From positions 186,001 through 250,000 of the forward strand of contig NZ_JAAQWN010000005.1 in the NCBI RefSeq assembly GCF_012985465.1: a stretch of 64,000 nt of DNA, written 5' to 3'. Shown here in pieces: positions 57,054 to 64,000 of this stretch. The notes below the pieces were generated by a model. That model ran no database searches, was not told where the DNA came from, and saw only the letters and a program-made list of their open reading frames with translations. Source of the DNA: Pseudomonas sp. WS 5079 (GTDB taxonomy: Bacteria > Pseudomonadota > Gammaproteobacteria > Pseudomonadales > Pseudomonadaceae). Both the position numbers and the translations under genes were made by a program. The number at the start of each line of letters is the position of its first letter. Position 1 is the stretch's first letter.

Positions 57054-59453
57054 TCAGGCAGGCAAGCGCTGCGCCTCGACCCGATCCCGGCCCGCCTGCT
57101 TGGCCGCATACACCGCCGAATCCGCACGCAGCAACAAGCTATCCACGCCCTCATCGACCCGCCAACTGGCCACGCCGAAACTGGCCGTTACCGTGCCGAC
57201 GCCGTCCATTGGTGTACTGCGCAGCACTTCCCACAACTCAACGGCCAGGCTGTAGGCCTGAACGCCATCGGTGTTCGGACACAACACCATGAACTCCTCA
57301 CCGCCCAGGCGACAGAACACATCGCTGCGGCGCACACGCAGGCGGATACGCCGGCACAGCTCCTGCAGCACGCCATCCCCCGCCGCGTGCCCATGCTGGT
57401 CATTGATACGTTTGAAGTGATCGATATCCAGCATGATCACTGCCAGTGCTCCCGACGTGCGCCGCACCCGGCTCATCTCGGCCTTCAGCCGGTCCTGGAA
57501 ATAGCGACGATTATGGATACCCGTCAACGAGTCGGTGATGGACAACGCCCGCAACTCTTCCTCTACCCGCTTGAGATCGGAGATATCCGACACATAGCCA
57601 TGCCATAGCGTACCGCCGCCAGGTAACTCTTCCGGCGTCGCCTCGCCGCGAATCCAACGCAGGCCCCGACCTGGCAGTTGCACCCGGTACTCTTCACGCC
57701 AGTGGCTCAATTGCAGCGCTGACAGGCGGATGGAGGCGCGGATGCGCTCGGCGTCCTGAGGATGAATTCGCTCGAAGACTTGCTTGGCATCCTGTTGCAG
57801 CAACCCCGGATCGATTTCGTAGATATCGCGAATACCGTCGCTGGCGTAGATAAACCGCCAATTGTCGTTAGGCTCCAGGGTGAACTGGAAGATCCCGCCC
57901 GGCACATGGGCGCTGAGTTTTTTCAGCAACCGATCCCTCGCCGCCAGGGCCTCATAGGCGCGTTTCTGTTCGGTGACATCCAGGCAGATCGCCAGGTGCC
58001 CGACCCACAAACCATGTTCATCAAGCAAGGCTGTGGCCAGCATATTCACGGTCAACTGGCTGCCGTCCTGGCGCACCAGCGTCCACTCCCGGGCCTCATG
58101 CAGGCTGTCGGCGCCCTCCACCAGCATCGCCTGGCCGGGCATGATCCGCTTGCCGAGAGCATGGCTCAGTTGCATGGCACGGGTTTCCAGCTCCACCGCC
58201 AGGTGCAGGCTTTCGAGGGTCATGTGGCCCAGCACCTGGTCAGCCGGATAACCCAGCATTTGCTCGGCGCCGGCATTGAAGGTGCTGATCACGCCCCGCA
58301 AATCGGTGGCAATGATCGCCACCTGGGTCGCGGCGTTGAGCACACTGCGCAACTGGCCGTGGGCACCGCGCAACTCGTACTCGCGCTGGTGCAATTGCCC
58401 GGTGCGTTGCTGCACCAGCCGCACCGCCCGTTGACGCTGGCTGACCAGCACATAGAGCAAGGCACTGAGTAACAGGCTGAGCAAACAGCCCATGGTCAGG
58501 ATACTGGCGACGGAGGAATGATTGGCCTGGGCGAATACCTGGCTGGGGCGCAGGCTCAGGGCGTAGACATGATCCCCAAGGGTCAGCCGGCGGATCGCTT
58601 CCAGGCCACTATCGCCCAGGGCATTGTCCGACGCATACAACACCCGCTGCTGGGTATCGGAAGTATCCACAATCTGCATCACCAGGTTGTCCCGCGCAGG
58701 TTTGGGCAGACCGTCGGCGACCAATTGGCGCATGCTGATCACCGCCATGACGAAACCGTAGGGTTCGTTGTAGGGCATTTGCGCGGTGGGCGCTCGAGTG
58801 ACGGGCGCCACCAGCAACACCCCCATGGCATACGCCGGCTCGACGCCCACCAGCGACATCGGTTGGGACACGGCGATGGTGCCGGAACGGTACGCCCGCT
58901 CGACCGTCGATCGGCGCAGTGGCTGCGCCAGTAAGTCAAACCCCAAGGGTGAGCCGAGCAGGCTTTGGGTCTGGCTGTACAACACCGGCACATATTCGTC
59001 GCGCTCGCCCGCCGTCACCAAAGTCCCGGCTTCGTTCAGCTCGCGAATGGAGAACGACATGCCACGCTGGAGTGACACTTGCTGTTCAAAAGCCTGGCGC
59101 TGATCGCGAAATATCCGTGGCGCCCAGGCGTAGGCACGCGCGCGCAACAGTAGCGGCTGGGCGAACCCATCGAACTCTTCGCGGGAAACATCATGGGAGT
59201 TGACGAAAAAACGCCGCAGGCTGCCCAGGCGCTGTTCCTGGTCTTCAAAACGCTCTTCCAGGCGGCTATAGCGTTCGTTGACCAACAACTGAAAACGCTG
59301 GCGGACCTCCTGGTGATGCAGGTCGGCCGTGGCCAGCGCCAGTACGCCGGTAAGCGCCACACCCACCAGCAAGACCACCAAAGCCACCAGCCAAGCCGAC
59401 GCCTGTTCGCTGATAAATCCCAGTATTTTCGGGCGGACGGCTTGCAACGGCAT
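57054..59453 (-). CDS. CHASE-PAS-GGDEF diguanylate cyclase
   Basis: A 799-residue membrane protein; ATG 59453 used (a TTG 18 bp upstream is possible). A first helix (about 20-42) and a second near 315-335 enclose a CHASE-type periplasmic domain. Two PAS/PAC units (about 370-490 and 495-625) precede a GGDEF domain with RLGGEEF and an intact RxxD I-site (RRSD five residues before). It makes c-di-GMP in response to an outside signal. No EAL domain is present. Confidence 0.92.
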   Translation of the reverse strand: MPLQAVRPKILGFISEQASAWLVALVVLLVGVALTGVLALATADLHHQEVRQRFQLLVNERYSRLEERFEDQEQRLGSLRRFFVNSHDVSREEFDGFAQPLLLRARAYAWAPRIFRDQRQAFEQQVSLQRGMSFSIRELNEAGTLVTAGERDEYVPVLYSQTQSLLGSPLGFDLLAQPLRRSTVERAYRSGTIAVSQPMSLVGVEPAYAMGVLLVAPVTRAPTAQMPYNEPYGFVMAVISMRQLVADGLPKPARDNLVMQIVDTSDTQQRVLYASDNALGDSGLEAIRRLTLGDHVYALSLRPSQVFAQANHSSVASILTMGCLLSLLLSALLYVLVSQRQRAVRLVQQRTGQLHQREYELRGAHGQLRSVLNAATQVAIIATDLRGVISTFNAGAEQMLGYPADQVLGHMTLESLHLAVELETRAMQLSHALGKRIMPGQAMLVEGADSLHEAREWTLVRQDGSQLTVNMLATALLDEHGLWVGHLAICLDVTEQKRAYEALAARDRLLKKLSAHVPGGIFQFTLEPNDNWRFIYASDGIRDIYEIDPGLLQQDAKQVFERIHPQDAERIRASIRLSALQLSHWREEYRVQLPGRGLRWIRGEATPEELPGGGTLWHGYVSDISDLKRVEEELRALSITDSLTGIHNRRYFQDRLKAEMSRVRRTSGALAVIMLDIDHFKRINDQHGHAAGDGVLQELCRRIRLRVRRSDVFCRLGGEEFMVLCPNTDGVQAYSLAVELWEVLRSTPMDGVGTVTASFGVASWRVDEGVDSLLLRADSAVYAAKQAGRDRVEAQRLPA

Positions 59454-59543
59454 AGGCAAAACTCGCAACACCAGCGTGCAGGGGCGCCACTTTGGCTAAG
59501 AGAATAGTTATAGCCATCGAGCCCACTTTTGACCAGCGCAAAA

Positions 59544-59579
59544 AAGCCGCGAGCCCGGAAAAATCCAGGCTCGCGGCTT
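59544..59579 (-). terminator. Rho-independent terminator of rlmL
   Basis: AAGCCGCGAGCC and GGCTCGCGGCTT form a perfect 12-bp stem with a 12-base loop, with TTTTTT after it on the minus strand, ten bases past the rlmL stop. Confidence 0.9.
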
Positions 59580-59588
59580 CAAGGTCGA

Positions 59589-61859
59589 TCAGCGTGCGGT
59601 GATTTTCCAGGCGCGGTGGATTTTCGGGTTACGGGCGAAATCCGGATCGATGGTTTTGTCGCTGATTTCCTCGACGGCATAGCGCTCGCCCAGGTTGTCT
59701 TCCAACTGGAACTTGCGGAAGTTGTTGGAGAAATACAGCACCCCGCCCGGAGCTAGGCGGGCCATGGCCAGGTCCAGCAACTGCAAATGGTCACGCTGGA
59801 CGTCAAACACGCCCTCCATGCGCTTGGAGTTGGAGAAGGTTGGCGGATCGATGAAGATCAGGTCGAACTCATCACGACTGGCTTCCAGCCACGCCATCAC
59901 ATCACCCTGCTCCAGGCGGTTCTTGTCGGAGAAGCCATTGAGGGACAGGTTGCGACGTGCCCAGTCCAGGTAGGTTTTCGACAAATCGACGCTGGTGGTG
60001 CTGCGCGCACCGCCTTTGGCCGCGTGCACACTGGCAGTGGCGGTGTAGCAATACAGGTTGAGGAAGCGCTTGCCGGCGGCTTCTTTCTGGATGCGCATGC
60101 GCATCGGGCGGTGGTCGAGGAACAGACCGGTGTCCAGGTAATCGGTCAGGTTGACCAGCAACTTCACCCCGCCTTCGCTGACTTCCGTGAACTTGCCCTG
60201 GGCACTCTGGCGCTCGTACTGCTTGGTGCCGCTCTGGCGCTCGCGGCGCTTGACCACCACACGGTTCTTGTCGATGTTCAGCGCCTGGGGAATTGCGGCC
60301 AGGGCATCGAACATGCGCGCCGAGGCTTTTTCCGGGTCAATGGATTTGGGTGCCACGTATTCCTGGACGTGCACCCAATCGTGGTACAGATCGATAGCCA
60401 TGGAGTATTCCGGCATATCGGCGTCGTACACACGGTAGCAATCCACACCCTCGCGCTTGGCCCACTTGCCTAGCAACTTGAGGTTCTTTTGCAGGCGGTT
60501 GGCAAACATCTGCCCGCCTTCGCTCAAGCGCGCCTGCTCGACCACCGGAGCCGGTGCCGGCGCGGGTTTGATCGGGTTACCGTTCTTATTGTACTGGCGC
60601 TCTTGCGGCTCGGTCGGGGCCTGGTCGTAAGCGGCTTGCTCACGTTCGGCCTGGCGCTGTTCCGGGGTGCGGCGCTCGCCGGTGACGAACTGGTCCGGGT
60701 TGACCTTGATCAGCAGCAGCTTGCACGGCAAGGCGCCGTTCCAGAACGAGTACTGCTTGTGGCTGCGGATACCCATGCGCTTGCCCAGGTCTGGCGCGCC
60801 GGTGAACACCGCCGCTTCCCAGCCCATGCACGCCTGGCGCAGACGCTCGCCAAGGTTCTGGTAGAGGTACAACAGGCTGGCTTCATCACCCAGGCGCTCG
60901 CCGTACGGCGGGTTGCAGATGACCAGGCCTTTCTGGTTCTGGTCCGGGCGCGGTTCGAAGGTGCCGACTTCACCCTGGTAGATCTTGATCCAGTGGCTCA
61001 GGCCGGCGCGCTCGATGTTGTTGCGCGCGGGCTGGATCAGACGCGGATCGGCTTCGTAGCCACGGATCCACAGTGGTGGCTTGTTCATGCCGATAGCCGC
61101 ACGCTCGCTGGCCTCGGTGTGCAGTTTTTTCCACAAGGCCGGCACGTGGCCGAGCCAGGCGGTGAAGCCCCACTGTTCGCGATTGAGGTTGGGGGCCATG
61201 TCGGCGGCGATCATCGCGCCTTCGACCAGGAAAGTGCCGACGCCGCACATCGGGTCAGTCAACGCGCCGTTTTCAGCGGCAATGCGCGGCCAGCCCGCAC
61301 GAATCAGAATTGCCGCCGCGAGGTTTTCCTTCAACGGTGCCGCACCCTGCTGCAAGCGGTAACCGCGCTGGTGCAGGCTATGGCCGGACAGGTCAAGGGA
61401 GAGGATCGCTTCGCCACGGTCCAGGCGCAGGTGAATGCGCAGATCGGGGTTGATCTTGTCGATGGACGGACGTTCGCCGGTCGGGGTACGCAGCTTGTCG
61501 ACAATCGCATCCTTGACCTTCAGCGCGCCGAAGTGAGTGTTGTCGATACCCGAGCCATGGCCGCTGAATTCCACCGCGAGGGTGCCATCAGGGACCATAT
61601 GGTCTTGCCATTCGATATCCAGCACGCCGTGGTACAGGTCTTCGGCATCCTTCATCGGGAAGCGCTTGAGCACCAGCAACACACGGTTGGCCAGGCGCGA
61701 CCAGAGGCACAGGCGGTAGGCGGTTTCCATGTCGGCCATGCCGCGCACGGCCGAGGTGTGCTCGCGTGCTTCTTCAAGGCCAAGCCCGACGGCTTCCTCG
61801 ATCAGCAGGCCTTCGAGGCCCTTGGGGCAAGTGAGGAAGAGTTCGTAACGGTCCGACAT
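59589..61859 (-). CDS. rlmL: 23S rRNA (G2445-N2/G2069-N7) methyltransferase RlmKL
   Basis: A 756-residue bifunctional enzyme; ATG 61859 (MSDRYELFLTCPKGLEGLL) fits the family. The N-terminal THUMP domain is followed by the RlmL methyltransferase (ALTDPMCGVGTFLVEGAMIA, VICNPPYGERLGDE). A C-terminal RlmK methyltransferase carries RFLNLYCYTATASVHAAKGG and LIFIDPPTFSNSKRM. A Pro/Gln-rich linker of about 60 residues (around 400-460) separates them. A stop-adjacent terminator follows. Confidence 0.94.
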   Translation of the reverse strand: MSDRYELFLTCPKGLEGLLIEEAVGLGLEEAREHTSAVRGMADMETAYRLCLWSRLANRVLLVLKRFPMKDAEDLYHGVLDIEWQDHMVPDGTLAVEFSGHGSGIDNTHFGALKVKDAIVDKLRTPTGERPSIDKINPDLRIHLRLDRGEAILSLDLSGHSLHQRGYRLQQGAAPLKENLAAAILIRAGWPRIAAENGALTDPMCGVGTFLVEGAMIAADMAPNLNREQWGFTAWLGHVPALWKKLHTEASERAAIGMNKPPLWIRGYEADPRLIQPARNNIERAGLSHWIKIYQGEVGTFEPRPDQNQKGLVICNPPYGERLGDEASLLYLYQNLGERLRQACMGWEAAVFTGAPDLGKRMGIRSHKQYSFWNGALPCKLLLIKVNPDQFVTGERRTPEQRQAEREQAAYDQAPTEPQERQYNKNGNPIKPAPAPAPVVEQARLSEGGQMFANRLQKNLKLLGKWAKREGVDCYRVYDADMPEYSMAIDLYHDWVHVQEYVAPKSIDPEKASARMFDALAAIPQALNIDKNRVVVKRRERQSGTKQYERQSAQGKFTEVSEGGVKLLVNLTDYLDTGLFLDHRPMRMRIQKEAAGKRFLNLYCYTATASVHAAKGGARSTTSVDLSKTYLDWARRNLSLNGFSDKNRLEQGDVMAWLEASRDEFDLIFIDPPTFSNSKRMEGVFDVQRDHLQLLDLAMARLAPGGVLYFSNNFRKFQLEDNLGERYAVEEISDKTIDPDFARNPKIHRAWKITAR

Positions 61860-62239
61860 GGGCATTCCAGGCTTTTCAGCAATAAGTGAACGGGCGACGC
61901 ATCGCGCGTTCGGTTTTCAATCAAGCGCTTTTCTTGAAGAGCGCTCGCGTGGCACGAATGTGTGCCGTTCCACCCCGGTCTCCTGGCCTATTGGCCTTGA
62001 TTGCCGGGGCAGAGAGATATTTTGTGCAACAAAAGGAAATATTCTGACCCTTCGTCGAATAATAACCGACTGCAAGCGGCGGGTATTCTCACTAAAGGAT
62101 TAAACCCATCCTCTATACAGGGCACATCATAGCTGGCTTTGCCCTGTAAATGGGGCGAAAAGCCATCCCAGCTTATGGCTATAGCATCGTTATCGTTACG
62201 TGCTTATGACAAAACGATCATTGAATCCATGTGACCTAT
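61860..62239. other. Gap upstream of rmf, outside the leader RNA
   Basis: No gene supported. The sequence is AT-richer than its neighbours and includes a GGGCAAAGCC/CAGGGCA-type dyad near 62120-62150 and several AT-rich stretches consistent with a stationary-phase promoter region for rmf. Open frames here lack ribosome-binding sites and conserved content. Confidence 0.45.
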
Positions 62240-62390
62240 TGGTTAGAACTCAACACAGGTTAGCGCCGCAACGACGCTGACACAGAGGCTCGCCACGCCG
62301 GCAGCGAGCCACACCAACGGCAGAAAAACTCTGCCCGGCCTCGGATGAGGTCGAAGGATATCAAGACAGTCAACAAGTGAGGGAAACACC
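62240..62390 (+). ncRNA. rmf leader RNA motif (Pseudomonas type)
   Basis: The 150 bp before rmf hold GC-rich hairpins in an AT-rich setting: GGCTCGC with GCGAGCC (62291-62314), then CTGCCCGGCCTCGG and GAGGTCG elements up to the AGTGAGGG ribosome-binding region. A conserved 5' leader structure upstream of rmf is known in Pseudomonas; position and form fit. Exact ends are estimated. Confidence 0.6.
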
Positions 62391-62392
62391 CT

Positions 62393-62608
62393 ATGAGAAG
62401 ACTTAAGCGTGATCCGTTGGAAAGAGCATTTTTACGCGGATATCAGTATGGCGTTCATGGCAAATCCCGTGAGCTTTGCCCCTTTACTCTACCGTCGGTA
62501 CGCCAAGCCTGGATTAACGGCTGGCGCGAAGGACGCGGCGACAATTGGGACGGTATGACCGGCACTGCGGGGATCCACAGACTCAACGAACTTCACGCCG
62601 TCGGCTAA
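62393..62608 (+). CDS. rmf: Ribosome modulation factor
   Basis: A 71-residue basic protein (MRRLKRDPLERAFLRGYQYG, then GKSRELCPFTLPSVRQAWINGWREGRGDNWDG) with the full RMF core. It dimerises 70S ribosomes into inactive 100S in stationary phase. It is preceded by a structured leader and followed by a strong terminator, so it is a single-gene unit. Confidence 0.96.
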   Translation: MRRLKRDPLERAFLRGYQYGVHGKSRELCPFTLPSVRQAWINGWREGRGDNWDGMTGTAGIHRLNELHAVG

Positions 62609-62693
62609 TCAGGGCACTTAATTCCGACAACCACCTTGAAGAATGTAACGACTTAACCACGCACGCCCCATCCGGGCGGCGGGCTTCGGCCCA

Positions 62694-62720
62694 GGGGCTC
62701 CTTCGAGGAGCCCTTTTTTA
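62694..62720 (+). terminator. Rho-independent terminator after rmf
   Basis: GGGCTCCT and AGGAGCCC with a TCG loop, then TTTTTT. Confidence 0.9.
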
Positions 62721-62741
62721 TGGGCCGGCTCCTACAGGGGC

Positions 62742-63767
62742 TCAGGATTTGGGGAGCGCCGCGATAGCGTCGACCGATTGGCGAATCAGCGCTGGCCCCT
62801 TGTAGATAAACCCGGAATACAACTGCACCAGGCTGGCCCCTGCGGCGATTTTCTCGGCAGCGTGCTTGCCTTCGGTGATCCCGCCCACGGCGATGATCGG
62901 CAAACGACCGGCCAGTTCGGCCGCCAGCACCTTGACGATATGGGTGCTCTGGTCACGCACTGGCGCACCGGAAAGGCCACCGGCTTCGTCACCGTAGGCC
63001 AAGCCTTCAACGCCGACACGGCTGAGGGTGGTGTTGGTCGCAATCACCGCGTCCATCCCCGAATCCACCAGAGCCTGGGCCACCAGCACGGTTTCTTCGT
63101 CGCTCATGTCCGGGGCGATCTTGATTGCCAACGGCACGCGCTTGCCGTGGCGTACCGCCAGGTCTTCCTGGCGCTGGCGCAGGGCTTCGAGCAACTGTTT
63201 GAGGGAATCGCCAAATTGCAGGCTGCGCAGGCCCGGGGTGTTGGGCGAACTGACGTTGACTGTCACATAGCTGGCGTGGGCGTAGACCTTGTCCAGGCAA
63301 GTCAGGTAGTCATCCACCGCACGCTCCACCGGGGTATCGAAGTTCTTGCCGATATTGATCCCGAGGATGCCCTTGTACTTGGCGGCCTGTACCCGGGACA
63401 ACAGGTGGTCAACCCCCAGGTTGTTGAAGCCCATGCGGTTGATGATCGCCTCGGCTTCCGGCAGGCGGAAAATGCGCGGCTTGGGATTGCCCGGCTGCGG
63501 GCGCGGCGTGACGGTGCCGATCTCGACAAAACCGAACCCCAACTGCGCGAAGCCATCGATGGCCGCGCCATTCTTGTCCAGGCCAGCCGCCAGACCCACC
63601 GGGTTGGGAAAATCGAGCCCCATCACCGACACCGGCATCTTCGCCGGCGCCTTGCACACCAGGCCATTGAGCCCCAGGCGGCCACCCGCGCCGATCAGGT
63701 CCAGGGACAGATCGTGGGAAGTTTCCGGGGAGAGTTTGAACAACAGCTGGCGGGCCAGGGTATACAT
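62742..63767 (-). CDS. pyrD: Dihydroorotate dehydrogenase (quinone), class 2
   Basis: A 341-residue flavoprotein; [19 protein letters not shown] start. The N-terminal amphipathic helices bind the membrane and quinone. FMN and active-site blocks are [48 protein letters not shown] (with the class 2 catalytic serine) and [13 protein letters not shown]. It oxidises dihydroorotate to orotate in pyrimidine synthesis. Confidence 0.96.
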   Translation of the reverse strand: MYTLARQLLFKLSPETSHDLSLDLIGAGGRLGLNGLVCKAPAKMPVSVMGLDFPNPVGLAAGLDKNGAAIDGFAQLGFGFVEIGTVTPRPQPGNPKPRIFRLPEAEAIINRMGFNNLGVDHLLSRVQAAKYKGILGINIGKNFDTPVERAVDDYLTCLDKVYAHASYVTVNVSSPNTPGLRSLQFGDSLKQLLEALRQRQEDLAVRHGKRVPLAIKIAPDMSDEETVLVAQALVDSGMDAVIATNTTLSRVGVEGLAYGDEAGGLSGAPVRDQSTHIVKVLAAELAGRLPIIAVGGITEGKHAAEKIAAGASLVQLYSGFIYKGPALIRQSVDAIAALPKS

Positions 63768-63857
63768 GGGCGGGCTTGACTCGGATGGCGGCAAAAGGTG
63801 GCGGCGATTATAGCCGGGGTGGCGGGTCCGTGCGAGGCATGGCACACCGCCGGTCGA

Positions 63858-64000
63858 TCATCCATTGCGATGGGCCATCAACTCTTCATAGCGGCTCCAG
63901 ATCTTCTGCGCGTAGCGCAGGCGCAACGCGTCACGCTCGGCCCCCGCCCCAGGCCCGACGTTATAGGCGCCCACGGCAGTCCAGTTGTAGCCAAACTGCT
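63858..64000 (-). CDS. Lytic transglycosylase, C-terminal end only
   Basis: The last 46 codons of a gene whose start lies beyond the right edge. The visible part includes FGYNWTAVGAYNVGPGAGAE, the typical ...AYNxG... segment of SLT-domain lytic transglycosylases, followed by RYAQKIWSRYEELM and a stop at 63858-63860. It is upstream of pyrD on the same strand. Family call is from this short segment. Confidence 0.7.
   Translation of the reverse strand, partial: QFGYNWTAVGAYNVGPGAGAERDALRLRYAQKIWSRYEELMAHRNG

Noticed and set aside
61858..62103. 81-codon frame between rlmL and rmf
   Set aside because: Begins inside the rlmL start region, lacks a ribosome-binding site and has no recognisable domain.

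Overview
The window reads as chromosomal DNA from a fluorescent pseudomonad (Pseudomonas fluorescens group). The evidence is the high-GC codon use, the intergenic REP pairs built on a GCGGGCTTGCCCGC-type core, the tandem cbb3 oxidase operons next to ccoGHIS, hemN and anr, the Pseudomonas-type rmf leader, and a gene order from aer through cco, anr, apt, recR, dnaX, ligA, zipA and smc to xdh that, from memory, matches P. aeruginosa. No phage, insertion sequence, CRISPR array, rRNA or tRNA was seen. One structured RNA gene, the SRP 4.5S RNA, is present.

Layout. 1-6.3 kb: end of a surface-polysaccharide cluster with one very large two-part glycosyltransferase cut by the left edge, a membrane protein and two more GT4-type glycosyltransferases. 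6.4-25.7 kb: a microaerobic energy block with an Aer-type chemoreceptor behind a FliA-like promoter, a small alpha/beta hydrolase, cbb3 oxidase operons 1 and 2 (ccoNOQP twice), a PhD/VapC-type toxin-antitoxin pair, the assembly operon ccoGHIS plus a TauE/SafE-like membrane protein, hemN behind a consensus Anr box, anr itself, and apt. 25.8-31.5 kb: acyl-CoA dehydrogenase, recR, an MDR oxidoreductase inserted between recR and ybaB, then ybaB and dnaX.

31.6-38.4 kb is the accessory stretch. It holds an orphan solute-binding-like protein, a PAS-GGDEF-EAL protein, a second Aer-like receptor, a 40-codon small ORF whose ribosome-binding site and start lie in the loop of a perfect 12-bp inverted repeat, an XRE regulator broken by one extra base, a decayed gene remnant, the SRP RNA gene and a zinc metallopeptidase. 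38.4-45.5 kb: ligA, zipA and smc. 45.5-54.8 kb: purine catabolism (GntR, xdhABC, guaD, a second GntR and a BenE-family transporter). 54.9-64 kb: yggL, dacB, a CHASE-PAS-GGDEF protein, rlmL, rmf with its structured leader, pyrD and the end of a lytic transglycosylase gene.

How the parts work together. Anr senses low oxygen and would drive hemN (consensus site at -41.5) and probably the second cbb3 operon (weaker site). The first cbb3 operon has no visible Anr box. CcoGHIS and the TauE/SafE-like protein would supply copper and assemble both oxidases. In the purine block, a GntR gene ends 2 bp before smc and is divergent from xdhA; between them lie two copies of TTGAC-N6-GTCAG, 23 bp apart, one overlapping a good sigma70 promoter. 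The most unusual local signals are the small-ORF hairpin and broken XRE gene at 35.9-36.4 kb and the paired xdh operator.
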